Assembly: GCF_029784135.1 (NCBI RefSeq)
Contig: NC_073745.1
Coordinates: forward strand, 77,557,569 to 77,621,568
Source of the DNA: Toxorhynchites rutilus septentrionalis
Taxonomy: Eukaryota > Arthropoda > Insecta > Diptera > Culicidae
DNA length: 64,000 nt
Reading direction: 5' to 3'
Below are positions 9,791-21,540 of the stretch, piece by piece (position 1 is the stretch's first letter; every line of letters starts with the position of its first letter). Position numbers and translations under genes: made by a program. The notes beneath the pieces were generated by a model, which was not told where the DNA came from, did no database searches, and worked only from the letters and a program-made list of their open reading frames with translations.

Positions 9791-10245
9791 AATATTCTTA
9801 CGCTGAAGAATGCAACATGTGTATCGATAGTATAGGTATACTCTTACGCCTAAATGGCTACTGTGTAATAGATAAAAATGTGTATCGATAAGATAGGAAT
9901 ACCCTTACGGCTAAAATGGCTACTGTGTAATATACAACAAAAATTAACGTCAGATAAAAAAAATGTACACGAATAAATTCGGCTCTTGACTTGACTTAAC
10001 TTGAATGGCACTGTTCCTAGAGAAACTTCGCCGTCTCATGCATTCTGAGTGGCAAGCTCTAGAATACGCGTGACCACAGTGCAAGTCGGTGGAAATTTAT
10101 TTGATGAAAAATTCCTCCGACCAGAACGGGAATCGAACCCGAACCCCCGGCATGTTAGGTGTGACGCTAACCACTCGGCCACGGGAGCACTTCGGCAAAT
10201 TCGGCTCTGTTACAGCTGAATTGCTAAATGAGCCTAATAAAATAA
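9791..10245 (+). repeat. Retroelement 3' region interrupted by a SINE
   Basis: The segments 9836-9985 and 10197-10245 match the reverse complement of 24890-25080. Shared words are ACTCTTACGCCTAAATGGCT, AAATTCGGCTC-TGTTACAGC and the tail GAGCCTAATAAAATAAA. An internal near-duplicate of the first word (9836 and 9898) indicates a local duplication. The A-rich tail on the + strand marks the 3' end, so this is the 3' part of a non-LTR retroelement or SINE. Confidence 0.65.
9986..10196 (-). mobile_element. tRNA-derived SINE with 11-bp target duplication
   Basis: On the reverse strand the element opens with a tRNA-like head: GTGGCCGAGTGGTTAGCGTC (box A) and GGTTCGGGTTCGATTCCC (box B) about 30 bases later. 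A CCTAACATG loop resembles an AAC anticodon loop. The tRNA-unrelated body runs to a CAAGTTAAGTCAAGTCAA tail. It is flanked by AAATTCGGCTC at 9975-9985 and 10197-10207, an exact target duplication. It is not a functional tRNA: the acceptor stem is incomplete and the body continues beyond it. Confidence 0.88.
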
Positions 10246-10261
10246 ACAGACGGGAAAAAAT

Positions 10262-11215
10262 GAGTTATTCGGGAAGTTCGTGCTGCCATTGATGATAACC
10301 AAATCGAGGCGCTGATCAAGAATAATCCTCGGCACACAACAAATGAATAAAGAGATTCACTACAGATATCTAAGGGTGGGTTTAGACTAGTGATATATTC
10401 ATGTGAAGAAATATGATGAGATTAATAGAAATCGCATCAACTGTTTACACTAGCGTGAACTTCTATAATGAATATATTCATATTTTCGGTGAATTTATTC
10501 ACCTGAAGTAGAACTGCATCCAACTTTAGTGATTTCTCACCAGTGAGAAATTCACAAGCGTTTACATATGCTGAATTTATTCAAGTTATATATACCTCGA
10601 ATAAGTGTATCATATTTATTCTCACCCGTTTACACCTATATTCACGTGAATAAATCCATCTATAGCTATAGATCTCCCTAATGTAAACCCGCCATAATAT
10701 TACTGTTCATGAACTTCTGGTGAAGCTTTGTTACATAAATCATTACGATGTGTCAGTTCCACAAAATTTGACCGAAAATTCTTCAATGAATGGTATCTTC
10801 ATCTACGATACGCTTCATAAACGTCAAGAAAATATCGTTTTGAAACAAATTGTGACTGATGATAAAAATGGGTCATTTACAACAATATTGAGCAAACATA
10901 GGGTAAGCGAAATGGACCATCAGCTAACCCTGAAACCGGTATACACACGGAGAAAGTCATACTCTGTGTCTGATGGGATTGGGAAGGAATTCTGTATTAC
11001 GAGCTTCTACCAAACAATCAGTCGAAAAATTCCCACAAGTATTGCTCACAACTAGATAGATTGAAGGCAACGATCCAGGACAAACTTCCAACATTAGTCA
11101 ATATGGTAGGCGTCGTGCTCCATCAGGGCAACGGCAGGTTTCATATCTATTTCACAACACGACAAATTATATTACAGTCTAGCTGGGAAGTGCGGTCCCA
11201 CCAGCTAAACTAATA
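10262..11215 (+). pseudogene. Degenerate mariner-family transposase with nested MITE
   Basis: Pieces in several frames resemble a mariner transposase: VREVRAAIDDNQIEALIKNN and PRHTTNE (10266-10350); KLCYINHYDVSVPQNLTEN and DTLHKRQEN (10722-10850); LDRLKATIQDKLPTL (11055) and a decayed HQGNGRFHIYFTTRQ (11128) in place of HxDNARPH. Stops and frameshifts are frequent, and the catalytic Asp of HxDNARPH is replaced by Gly. It is interrupted at 10374-10694 by a MITE. Confidence 0.8.
10374..10694. mobile_element. 321-bp MITE, TAA target duplication
   Basis: The ends GGGTGGGTTTAG and ...TAAACCCGCCA are inverted repeats. TAA flanks both sides (10371-10373 and 10695-10697), as in PIF/Harbinger-type elements. 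The interior is AT-rich with repeated TTCACGTGAATA-like words and no reading frame. It interrupts the mariner remnant, so it is younger than that copy. Confidence 0.8.
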
Positions 11216-11691
11216 TTGTACTTTCATTCAAACAGGTCCCTGAAAAATTCTCTCAAAGGCAAAAATTTCATCTATAAGGTCCGGATAAAAAATATCTCGA
11301 GCAGTTTTCGACGAGAAAGCAAGCGTGTTCATGTAGAATTTTGAAGCTGCGTGGAAGATGACGAAAATGATGTTCAACACAAATTTTCCGGAAAACCCAA
11401 TATAAGCTATACTGATTTTTTGTTTCACTCTCCCTGATTTTTGAAAATTATAGTTGGCAAACCTAGTCGTAATCGAAATCAGTCATATAATAAGTTGTAA
11501 TTTTGTTTCTTTTCGAAAAATATTAGGTCCGTTTTTTTTTAATTTTTCATTATGTTTATGGCTAATTTCCATTTCAGATTGGTCTGAAAAAGCAGGTTTT
11601 CCCTCCTTTTTCCAAAAAAATTTTTTTTTTTTAAATCACAATTATTGAACTACTGGACCGATTGAAATGATCGACATATTAAATTGAAGAG
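11216..11691. other. No recognisable feature
   Basis: About 475 bp of AT-rich sequence between the mariner remnant and the LINE insertion. Short frames only; nothing recognised. Confidence 0.5.
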
Positions 11692-11703
11692 AATGATCTA
11701 GTC

Positions 11704-12138
11704 CACACACTCTTTACAGACACACGGGCAAAAGGTTGTGCAGTCCACTGGTCATTCAACAAGAGCCAAAGGTTGTACCGATCATGACAACTCTACACGA
11801 ACTGATGATTGCGCCGGCTAGTGACCATTCTATCCTGGATTCCTCGAGTCGAGAAGACGCACCACGCTAGATATGGGGTAAAGACTAGGGGGGCGTTGCT
11901 GATTAATGGTCAGCTGAATCCCAATAGGAAGTATCCCGTGTCGGGCACACGTACAGAGCATTGGAGACAGCAACATCCCAATTACGAAACCACTTGTAAT
12001 AATAACCTCGAGCCAACCGCGAGTAATCGGTTACATATTACTAACATAGATAATAAGAAAAATTGTATTGAACTCCCGGCCCCGTGAGGCTAACGCCATA
12101 TGAGCCTTTATAAAAATATATATTTGGAAAAAAAAAAA
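11704..12138 (+). mobile_element. 5'-truncated RNase H-type LINE, 3' UTR only
   Basis: The 435 bp match the reverse complement of 23063-23500, the 3' untranslated end of the LINE described there. It ends in GGAAAAAAAAAAAAA and is flanked by the 12-bp target duplication AATGATCTAGTC (11692-11703 and 12139-12150). The duplication and poly-A show a clean target-primed insertion. The frame at 11809-12087 lies within this UTR and is not a gene. Confidence 0.92.
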
Positions 12139-12150
12139 AATGATCTAGTC

Positions 12151-15060
12151 TTCATCAAAATTTGTAACTTTATGTGCAAAGATTAAACAAAATTGGGAAG
12201 GGTCGCGTCGAAATCGGAAGACTTTCGTCTGATTTTGGCGTGAAATTGCTCTAATAACATTTCCAGTTACTTTCGCTGAATCTTTTTTTAATAATAATTA
12301 TTAATTAACGTTACCTTCAAACTTTTCTCAGGTATTGTTTACGTTCAAGTTCACCTATGGGGCTTCAGTACTGGCGAAATACCCAGCACTCAACCAACAC
12401 AGCCAAGTCAATCAATGTCGGTGCTTTCATTGATGTACAATTATCAGAATTCATGCCTTGTACTAGAAAGCAGTACATCTGAATAATTAGGGACAAATAT
12501 TTTCACTCGCTATCGCAAATCCTCGCTATTGATTGTTTGAATCGCCGTTTGCTTTCATTCTCCTTGAATTATTCATCCACTCTCGCAGTTGGATTAAAAT
12601 ACGAACGCTATTTTCCGATTCGCTACCGGAAGCATCCTCACCCCAGTTCGCCGTATAATGTCAAGCCTATCGTATACTCGTATCGTAGTTTACATGCTGC
12701 CGCATATGATTTCCTTTGTGATGTTAAGCCGCCACTGCCACTGCACATTAAGAAATGTGCTCCGTTTCGCGTAAAACATCGCCTAGCTTTGCGTTGAAGC
12801 CTTCCTCCACCGAACAGCAGCAGCCAGGGCAACAAGTTGAGAATGAATGAATACTTAATGCCGGGACAAGATTCATATAAATGCATGAGTTTTTGCGAAG
12901 CTAGCTGAAGTGGAAAGAGATGCAAAGCATCAGGAAATGGCCATCCGTACAGTGGCATCCAATATTCACTGATGGCATTACCATTCCTTTGTGCCATTTG
13001 TAAGATAATGCTAGGCGAGCAAACGGTGGTCTTTCTCGTCGTAAAATAAAACCGAACATTTTAGTTTCGGTAGATTTTGGTCAGAATTTAGCAATTAATT
13101 TCATTATATTTGGAAGCATGTATTGATTTTCCCCCACAGAGCCAATGCGAGATCCATATTTTCTCCCGTCTTTTCATTCGATAGAATCAATGAGATATAG
13201 AAAAAAAAACTGCAAAATGTTTCGCTACAGCCCAATTGAGTGGTGATGATTTATCGAATTATTCAAATGAGTTTTCGATCGACTTTCCCGACTTTATCGA
13301 CAACACATAGCAGATGGAATGAAGCTGCTGCTGTTGTGGAAACCATTTTTTGCACCCCTCCCCATCACCAACCCTTCAGGCTGGCGAATCGGGAACAAAA
13401 AGGAGCATGACGAAATCCACTGGATGCTGGCATCCATTCCGGGCAGCATATATTTCGTTCGCCACACATACACTCACACGTAAACCACTACCGAACAATC
13501 GAAAGCACTAACCGAACAACCGAACAGATACATGTGCGAACATATAGATGGCTCGAAACGGAAGATAAACACTAACACGTCAAATGGAGAGAAACCTGCT
13601 GGCAGTCCATTATCCCCGAGGATCTCCTCCAGATTATTTGCCGTGCCACACAATCGAACAACGAGAAGTAGAAAAAAATTTATTTAGATCATTCGGATAA
13701 TCAAAGAGCTTTTGGCAGAAGGAGTCGCGTGGTGATTTGCATATGGAATATACCTCTCGTACCCTATTTGTGAGCAAATGAGGAAACGATAGGCGAAGTG
13801 AATGGCGTCACAGAATGTGTGAAGGCAGCTGGTGAGTGCCTTTGATGGTTCGTGATACACGTTCAAGTCAGGCATCTCATCTGAAAAAAATAATCCCCCC
13901 GAATCTCGTATATGACGAAGGATTGTTTTGTCGGTGATAACATTTGCATTCCACTTCATAGCACAGCACGAGGGAATGGAAATTTATTGTCATTACTTAT
14001 GGGTCCCATCTTTTGCAAACAAAACAGGAAAAAATATGTAGACCAATTAATCAATTTGTCACCCTAGGTATCATGATGATGAAAGGGGAATGTATTCTTT
14101 TTTTCTAATCTTGTCGGTATAATCGGTACACACGAATGGCGTTATCCTGATGATAGATAGCATTTATTTATTCGTTATCGACGACATCGTCAAAACTCGA
14201 ACTCACCAAATTCGACAAAACACATAACGGATTTCAAAGCTTCAGTGATGTGTCCTGGCAAAACAGCAACCGTCGCCATCTGCTCCAACCCCTCAAAGGC
14301 ATGTTGGCATGTAATCTGATCCTATTGCCACAAAAGATAATCATCCCTTCCACACGATTGAATGACTACACACAGAGCAGCAAAGGAGGTTAATTTCTGC
14401 CCCACCTAGTCTAGGATAACAGGACACAAAAGTGCCGAAAAATGGAGCGGAAAAGATTCGAAGCGACGACCTACCGGGAGAGGAGACATACCTTTTCGCG
14501 ATTACAGATACCCCAAGTGGATCTCGGGCTTTTCGGGGAAATATTGCGTCGCACATCCGCACATCGCACATCCGTGGAAACCCTCGAAAACAACATACTT
14601 GCTTTCCTTCGGGCAGAAATGAAAACAAACGCCATGCGTTTGTCATCTGTGAAATATAATTCTGATAAAATCGACCCATTCGCTATTGGGGAGAATGTTT
14701 TTGAACGTCTTTTCATTGGTTTTTTATTAGAATGCGAGCGTTTTCACAAAGTATCATTTATTGATATAATTCTTGCCATTTCCTTAGTAGCTCTTTACGA
14801 AACAGTACGAAAATAACTGTTATTTTTGCTTCGACTAGCCTCTTGTTGATCTAAGATGCATCAACATTTGATATAATACTCTTCTATTTAGTCATGTAGA
14901 TATATAGATATGGAATCTGTCCTGTAGATATGGAATGTAGATATGGAATCTGAATATTCTACAAAACTAACAGAAAATTCTCGATCAACACATAGCAAAA
15001 CAACCTTCAGTGGAGCAAGGAGATGTAAGATAGTCAAGGAAGAAAATCCCTGATACTTCA
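12151..15060. other. Low-repeat intergenic block
   Basis: About 2.9 kb without recognisable coding sequence or repeats from elsewhere in the window. Frames at 12537-12997, 13684-13959 and 14341-14816 have no family motif and overlap on opposite strands. It may be host intergenic or intronic DNA. Confidence 0.5.
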
Positions 15061-15399
15061 AAGCCAAGGAACATAGCATTGCTTCGCAGTCATTATCATC
15101 GAAATTATGAAATTTTCGTACGATCAGGAGCCATCGTTACATTTCAACAAGGTTATCTCGGTATGAAGACTTATCCAGCAAACAACCAAGAACCTGGATC
15201 GCGCAGCGAAGGTGGGACTTCTGCTTCGAAACATGATTGCGGTATAGCATTAGAAGTACACAAACTACTATTGCGTTTATATTCAGGAGATAGACTTCGT
15301 TATTCAATATAAGATACCAGTGTCAGCGTCAATCAACGTCGTATTTTATCAGATGTTGATTCTCCGAACAACTTCGGACATTGCATAGAAATCGTTTAC

Positions 15400-15830
15400 T
15401 GTAAAGCCCGGTACAAATCCAATGTGTCGTCAAGAACATCCATACGTTGCAGCATTCAAAGTCCATACGATGCAGAGCTGGATAGTCTTCAAGAACTGAG
15501 AATCGTCACACCAGTATCGATAGTAGATATATCAAAACGAACGGTCGATTCCGTATCTGTGCCATATCGGCCGACACTTTCACAAGACATCTTCTCAATA
15601 TCAACCGAATGGTGGTGGAGTGGTTCTATAGTTATGAAACGCAGTGTCTGATCGCTGCACATGAAGTTACTACTAGTTACTTGAACGACGTCATCGTAGT
15701 AAATAACATGGTCGAGAAGCATAATCCAACACCTTAATCAACTCTTCGATCGAGTCAAGCAATTTGGGTCTACTTTGAAAATGCAGAAGAGTGACTTTTT
15801 TCATAAGCCATTAATCTCTATTTTTGAATC
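15400..15830 (+). pseudogene. Ty3/gypsy reverse transcriptase remnant
   Basis: Broken frames give AELDSLQELRIVTPVS (15475), typical of the start of a gypsy RT (D/ELDRLQELGIITPVS). Further on is YLNDVIVVNNMVEKHN (15680), where the catalytic YxDD box has decayed to YLND, then QLFDRVKQFGSTLKMQKSDF (15739), the conserved block after it. These lie in different frames with stops between. No LTRs were recognised. The upstream region 15079-15390 may be further degraded pol or gag but gives no clear motif. Confidence 0.72.
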
Positions 15831-16715
15831 TATGGAAGAAATCCTCCGACTCCAACTGCAAATAACGGATCTTTATAGCAGTATGTCCGAAAAAGAACCT
15901 GAAACTATTGAGAACCAGATCAAAGATTTGGACCCTCTAGGATGGTAGTGATAGCTCTTACCCATGGCTATCACTTAAAGAATAAAATGGACAAACTCCT
16001 GGACCAAGGAGTGACTGACACAATTTTTTCTTCACATAATACGTAGTTCGTCTGAGAGCGGTGACAGCCTATACAGTGCACCAGTCTTGTCGATCCTTGG
16101 AGACCCATCCGACGTTGGAACTTGGTTCTTTATTTATTTTTTTGCTTGCTGAAGTCTCCAATAAGATAAATACAAGCCACTGCTCTAATTAGTCATTCAA
16201 ATTTTGGGATGTGTTTAAATTGAACCAGGGACGAACACACGGTAGCATTGTAGTGTTCTATAATGAATTGCAGTAATTCCATGAAAAAAAAAAACGATCT
16301 ACTGGAAAAAATAGCATAGATTTTGCTCATACCTTCTTTATTTGTTTATTTCCGAAAAATCTTAGAACCGTGTTTTTTATTCCACCCTTAGGGTCCATCA
16401 TTCAGTCCGAAAATCCAACACCAACACGCTCATTTTGAAAGTTTGAAAGATTATAATTTTTGGTGCATATGACCGATTTACGATTAATTGAGTACAAGTA
16501 AAATATATTTTGGTAAACTTTTCTGAAAAAATATTATAGTGCACATCAAAGGTATAGTTTCAGGAGAGAGCGTGAATTTCCCAAACAGACTTCAGTTTTT
16601 TTTCTTTTTTTTTCCGGAATGTTCAGACTTCAGTTTTTTTCATATTTGTTCCGGAATGTTCAGACTTTTTTTACATCAAATATCAAAATTTCAGAAACAC
16701 TTATTTGTCATTCTC
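15831..16715. other. No recognisable gene
   Basis: About 0.9 kb of AT-rich sequence. The only structure seen is a short local duplication of TTCCGGAATGTTCAGAC (16612-16628 and 16650-16665). Confidence 0.45.
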
Positions 16716-16719
16716 GGTA

Positions 16720-17798
16720 TACCGTTTTGTTTCATATTCCGAACAGTCTCAAATTCCGAACACTTCATTTTTAAATGTAACTTTACTAAACTGTCATGTT
16801 ATAAATAATTGAATGATGAAAACACAGACATTTTTTGAGGAATAGGCTTCATTTTGACATCATTTACAGGTATCACTACCGCCTATAATTTATAATATTA
16901 AACATTTGCAAAAAAGTGACATTCAAAACCAATGATAAAATGTTTGCGTTAGCAAATTCTGTAAAAACAAGCATCGTTAAGTTTTCAGTTCTTGTAGTTT
17001 TTTCAACTATTTTGTTTGTTGTTTCCATGTTAAGTGCTATAAATGATTAAAATCTATAATAAATGGATGAAATAAAATGATATTTTATGCAGAAATCTTC
17101 ACTAAAATTAGTGTTCGGAATATGAATCAAGTTTCTACGCATGATTCAATTGCCGACCACTTTTTAAATGTTACTTTACTGAATTTTAATGTTATAAATA
17201 ATTAAATATTAAAAACCCTGACATTCTTTGGGTTATAGACTTAATTTTAACATCATTTATAGGTATCGATACCGATATAGCGCCCTTGGTCCCGAAACCA
17301 TGTAAATACAATCAATAAGTACAATAATTACAATATAATTACAATAATTACAATATAATTACAATAATTACAATATAATTACAATAATTACAAGAGCAAA
17401 ATCCATATTTTTTTTGCGAGCATAACATTTTTCCAAAGAAGACTAGCTAATTGACTTTAATTTGATATATCGTTCATATGAATCGGTCCAGTAGTATGAA
17501 AGTTATACTTTTTTTAAAATGCACTTTTGCTGTTCGTAATTTGAGACAAAAAAGTTCGGAATATGAGTCAGTGACAAAAATGGTGTTCGGAATTCGAGAC
17601 AAAAGTGATTAAACATATTTTTAGTTTTTCACCATGAACACGTATTTGTAAATCAACTTCCTTGTAGTCAAATGAAAAAGAAGGCTCTATTGTATCCAAA
17701 AATCAAATTAATTTCGCAAAAGAGTACCATTTTGAGTAATGAGACACTATTTAATGGTCATCAAAGCTTAAGTGTTCGAAATATGAGACAAAACGGTA
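16720..17798. mobile_element. 1.08-kb TIR element, TA target
   Basis: TACCGTTTTGTTTCATATTC at the left is matched by its complement at the right end (reverse reading TACCGTTTTGTCTCATATTT). TA lies at 16718-16719 and 17799-17800. Inside, 16755-16880 and 17160-17280 are diverged copies (shared AATGTTATAAATAATTRAAT and ATTTATAGGTATC), so the interior was built by duplication. There is no transposase. A related right end occurs at 31336-31430. TA target and termini suggest a Tc1/mariner-mobilised non-autonomous element. Confidence 0.75.
17311..17392 (+). repeat. 20-bp minisatellite ACAATAATTACAATATAATT
   Basis: About four tandem copies of the 20-bp unit lie inside the TIR element at 16720-17798. 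Confidence 0.9.
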
Positions 17799-17836
17799 TA
17801 TAGTTTTATTTTAAGTGTTGTTTCATTTGAAAAAAA

Positions 17837-18450
17837 AACCCATGCGTCTCCATAATGGCGATCTGGATATAATGAATCAATGGAGACGCGGGGTTTTTTG
17901 ACGTGGGACTACGTCTCACCGAAATGTATGGGAGGAAAATGAAAACAGAACACGCAGAAAAAATGAATGATTTCGTAAGCTTATAACTCGATCATTTCTT
18001 AATAGATCGGAAAGATGTTTGCACCAATTTATAGGAAATATTTCTACGCATCTACCACAATTAATAAAATGTTATTTTTCCTGAGATAAGCAGTTGAATA
18101 ACTGTAAGATGTCTAAACGTCCTAACTGCCCCGTTTTGATTGGACCGAATTACGGTTTCCCCAACATAGCCATCAAAACCAAGGTGCCTGGGGAAATTGG
18201 CATTGCAAATACCTGCGAGTTGAGAGAACTTTTGTTCCCACCGAAATGTGTTCCCAAACACAGTCATCTAATCCAAGGAACCTTACACTACATGGTGTTT
18301 GTTGAAATTATTTACTTACACAACAAATATGTTGAATTCAATTAAATTCGAAAATTGTTCATTCAATCAATACAAACAAATGATTACTAAGCCAACAGTA
18401 GTCCCACGTCAACCTTGCGGTTATATTATGGATATAACACAACCCATTTT
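17837..18450 (+). repeat. GACGTAGG-palindrome repeat family, copy A
   Basis: TTGACGTGGGACTAC at 17898-17912 is mirrored by its complement at 18398-18412, so the core behaves as a TIR element. Outside it on the left is a hairpin (AACCCATGCGTCTCCA against TGGAGACGCGGGGTT, 17837-17896) and on the right another (GGTTATAT/ATATAAC, 18420-18440). Interior blocks (TTATAACTCGATCATTTC, AATATTTCTACGCATCTA, TTTTGATTGGACCGAATT and one roughly 95-bp GCATTGCAAATAC unit) recur at 50.9-51.7, 57.4-58.2 and 58.9-59.1 kb. Non-coding. Confidence 0.75.
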
Positions 18451-21250
18451 TTTAATGAAACAATTATTCGATTATTTACCGACTCGATTATTCACTCCGA
18501 AAACATGATTTTTCGATGAAAATCAAAATCGCTTTCATTCGGAACAAGTTCAATTCCTGCGAGCGGCGTGAAATGGATGGTTCCCTGAAAAACGCAAAGG
18601 TCATAATCACAATGGGAATAAGCGCAGAGTGGAATGGCAACGGAGAATAACACAATGTTACATCACCTCACATTTCCAAAAACAGGTAAAATTTCAAACC
18701 AAAATAGCTTTATGTGTGAAAATTTCTTCAGATCTTGGTACAATAATTTTGAATAGCAATGATGATATATTTCAAAGCAAACATTATCCCGGCAAAAGTA
18801 TGTCATCCGACACTCGCTAACGCTCGATCGGGCCCAACTAAAGGATCGACTCCTATGTTCCAAAACAAACGAATACAGGTTTGCCAGCGAGAGACCGCCG
18901 CTTCCGATGGCGAGTCGGCGGCCGACTCGAATTGCGTTACCTCGGCGGCTTGAGCCCGCCTCCGTTCCTTATCCTCGAGAGAGAATTAGGGGGAATCAAA
19001 ACCCCGTCTTCTCTATTAGTACAAATGATTTAAATATTTTAATAACTTCCACCTTATCTCTGTGACTTCTTTCTGTTCGATCGAGCCGAAAAATGCGACG
19101 GGAAACACGTTTTAGTAAGCTTCGAAGGTAGCAACAACTTTGTTATTGTTGAGATTAAAGTTGTATCACAAATTGATAAAGGTAGACCAAGCATTCTGAT
19201 TGCTGTTATGAAATTATTATCACAACGAATAAAAACAGATAACACAAAGACCCGCAACTTTCGCAACAATTCCGCAAGGCTTCAAACCTCGAGCAGTGTT
19301 TTCGTTGGTCGGAAACGCCCATCTGTGACGTTCCCTCCGTTCGTTAGCATCCAGTTCCCTGGAAATATCGTGTCCATTATCTGTGCAAACGTGCAAATGT
19401 TCGCGTGAATACGCCCACGAAGATCCGCGCTGAATTACTCGTTGTTCGATGATATCCATCCCCCACCATCGGCGGGGCAGGCTTCCGGCAGAGACATTTG
19501 ATTATGCCCTTCATCCACCCGAACGAATCCGACCTAAAGGCCAACCGTAAGAAAATGCTGATTAGCGCTCATTTCCTGCGTAACAGTGGTTCATGGCACC
19601 TTCCGGGAAGAATAAAATACCTATAATGATTAAAATTAACTGCTTAACGTTGAGCCCCCGTTCTTTGGCCGGGGCGTATTCCTTCGGGTATCCTGGGGTA
19701 ACGAGCCACGGAACGGAGCTTTCCATTGCAACCGCTGTGTGCTATGGTGGTTAGCAGCAGCTGGTGAATATTTGCAAGCAAGCTCCAATTCATGTAACGA
19801 GAAAAGGATTCGGAGGCAAACCCATTGCCAATTAATTTTGCGAGTGTTTAGATAACGGGGAGTTCGCCGGATTTAGGTAGTAAATGGCAAATAATTTTCT
19901 CGTTAGAGATTCGAGAGTTCGATGAACGCATTGGATGGATATTAGCCTCGTTCACACCGCGAAACAAGGATGAGAAAACCCAGATTTTCATCACAGCTCG
20001 AACTGATGGAAAACAAAAACACAACTTCATCGTCATTATTCTGTAATCTATAACAAACCCCAAAACAACATCTTCATCAATTTGTAGATAGATGTTCCGA
20101 TTCGTCAACAAACACGATAAACAAGATTCGGTTCAACCCAAGACGGTAGTTATTTACCACAACGTATCAGTCCCTCCTCTCCCCTATACGGGATTGGTGA
20201 GAAGAAAAGCATCAAATTAAACAATGGAAGCTTTCAGCGAAATTAAAATCCGGTCCTTCCGTAAAAGTTTTCCGGAGACACAACATACTAGACCGTAATT
20301 CCGAAAGTGATTCTTTCTTCGTTAGCAGAAGACTTCGCCGCTTGCCTCCACCCGCTTGACTGCACACGTTAAATGAAAACAAATAACAGCCTATCCAATG
20401 CCTAGTAACAGGACAGAATCCGAAGCCAGTGAACCATTAAAGCGGACCGGCACCTCTGGACCAGCAGAAGTGCGCAAGCTATATAAGACATTCCCGGTCG
20501 TAGCAAACATAACCATTCCCCCCCTCGATATATGTATACACTCCTCATCCGGCTCGTTCTCAAAATTTGTTCCTTCTCGACTCCACGCCACATTTACCAG
20601 CATGCGTCACAGTCTCTCTGGGATATAGAGAGAGCAGAGGGCTGCTTCATATTATCCTCAAGTAGCATTATCTGTTATGCCATAAAAAAGATTGTAGCGC
20701 CATCCCAAGTTTCCATCATCCGTCTTTTTTTTTTGCTTGCTTCCTTTCCGAAGAGCGATGCAAGGAGACTGGGTTGGAGGATGAAAGCCCAACCAATTCC
20801 AATCTCGGTGAGAAAGGAAAACAGACACTGCCATATTTCTCTCTTCGAAATTATTACGGTCCACAGGTCTGCTCTTCGGACTGCCCCACTAACATGAACT
20901 TCTGTGGTCACAATATAATGTGTGTGCAAGTGTGAGTGTGTGTGTGTGTGTGTTGGCGATTAAATATTCGAATTCATAGAACGGAAAATAGCAAACAGTG
21001 GTAGGGGAGAGAAAATACCGTCCACCCCTCCCAATTTTTTTCGATTCACTTTTCACATTTGTATGCCTGGCGCTACCGTTTGGCAGATAAATATGATGTG
21101 AGATTACTGATATTTACATAAAGTTCGAGCACGAAAAAAGTGCCCAGCACTGAATTTTCTCTGAAGATGGCTAACCGTTTGTTACAGTTGCACAATGTTT
21201 CAATTGAGCTCCGGGACTCAACACAATGTCTGACTAAACGGCTACTCGAG
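18451..21250. other. Low-repeat intergenic block
   Basis: About 2.8 kb with no recognised gene. It contains a GC-rich patch (18890-18970) holding the perfect inverted repeat CGAGTCGGC-G-GCCGACTCG (18911-18929), and a (GT)n microsatellite at 20918-20954. Reading frames on both strands overlap and carry no known motif. Confidence 0.5.
20918..20954 (+). repeat. (GT)n microsatellite
   Basis: An interrupted GT dinucleotide run of about 37 bp. Confidence 0.9.
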
Positions 21251-21284
21251 CATATTATCACAGAGATTTTAAAATTTTAGTCCA

Positions 21285-21500
21285 CCTAATTCGACCCCAA
21301 TATCACAATCCGGAATGTTGGGATCTATTGCACGATAATGCACCAAGTCCAAAATCACTAATCGTTAGACAATTTTTTTTTCTTGTGATCACGTCCATGT
21401 CCGTATTCTCCTGATTTGGCACCCTGTGTCTATTCTGTTTTTCTACAAATTAAATCAAAATTAAGAATGGAATATTTTGACAACATTAGGGTCTTTCGAA
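21285..21500 (+). pseudogene. mariner-like transposase scrap
   Basis: A broken frame reads WDLLHDNAPSPKSLIVRQFF (from about 21320). After a frameshift, TATTCTCCTGATTTGGCACC encodes the YSPDLAP block. These are the second-Asp and third-Asp regions of a mariner-family transposase. A stop and a poly-T run disrupt the frame, and no terminal repeats were identified. Confidence 0.75.
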
Positions 21501-21540
21501 TGACTTTAATCGAGGCTTGAACTCCATTTCTCAACATAAG

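Noticed and set aside
10116..10198. A tRNA gene with an AAC-like anticodon loop
   Set aside because: It has no complete acceptor stem, continues into a SINE body, and has target duplications; it is a SINE head.
11809..12087. 92-codon frame (and its complement copy at 23086-23307)
   Set aside because: It lies inside the LINE 3' UTR after the C-terminal stop; not coding.
14341..14816. Overlapping frames of 75-124 codons on both strands
   Set aside because: No recognisable motif, opposite-strand overlap, and no splice or start signals that favour one.
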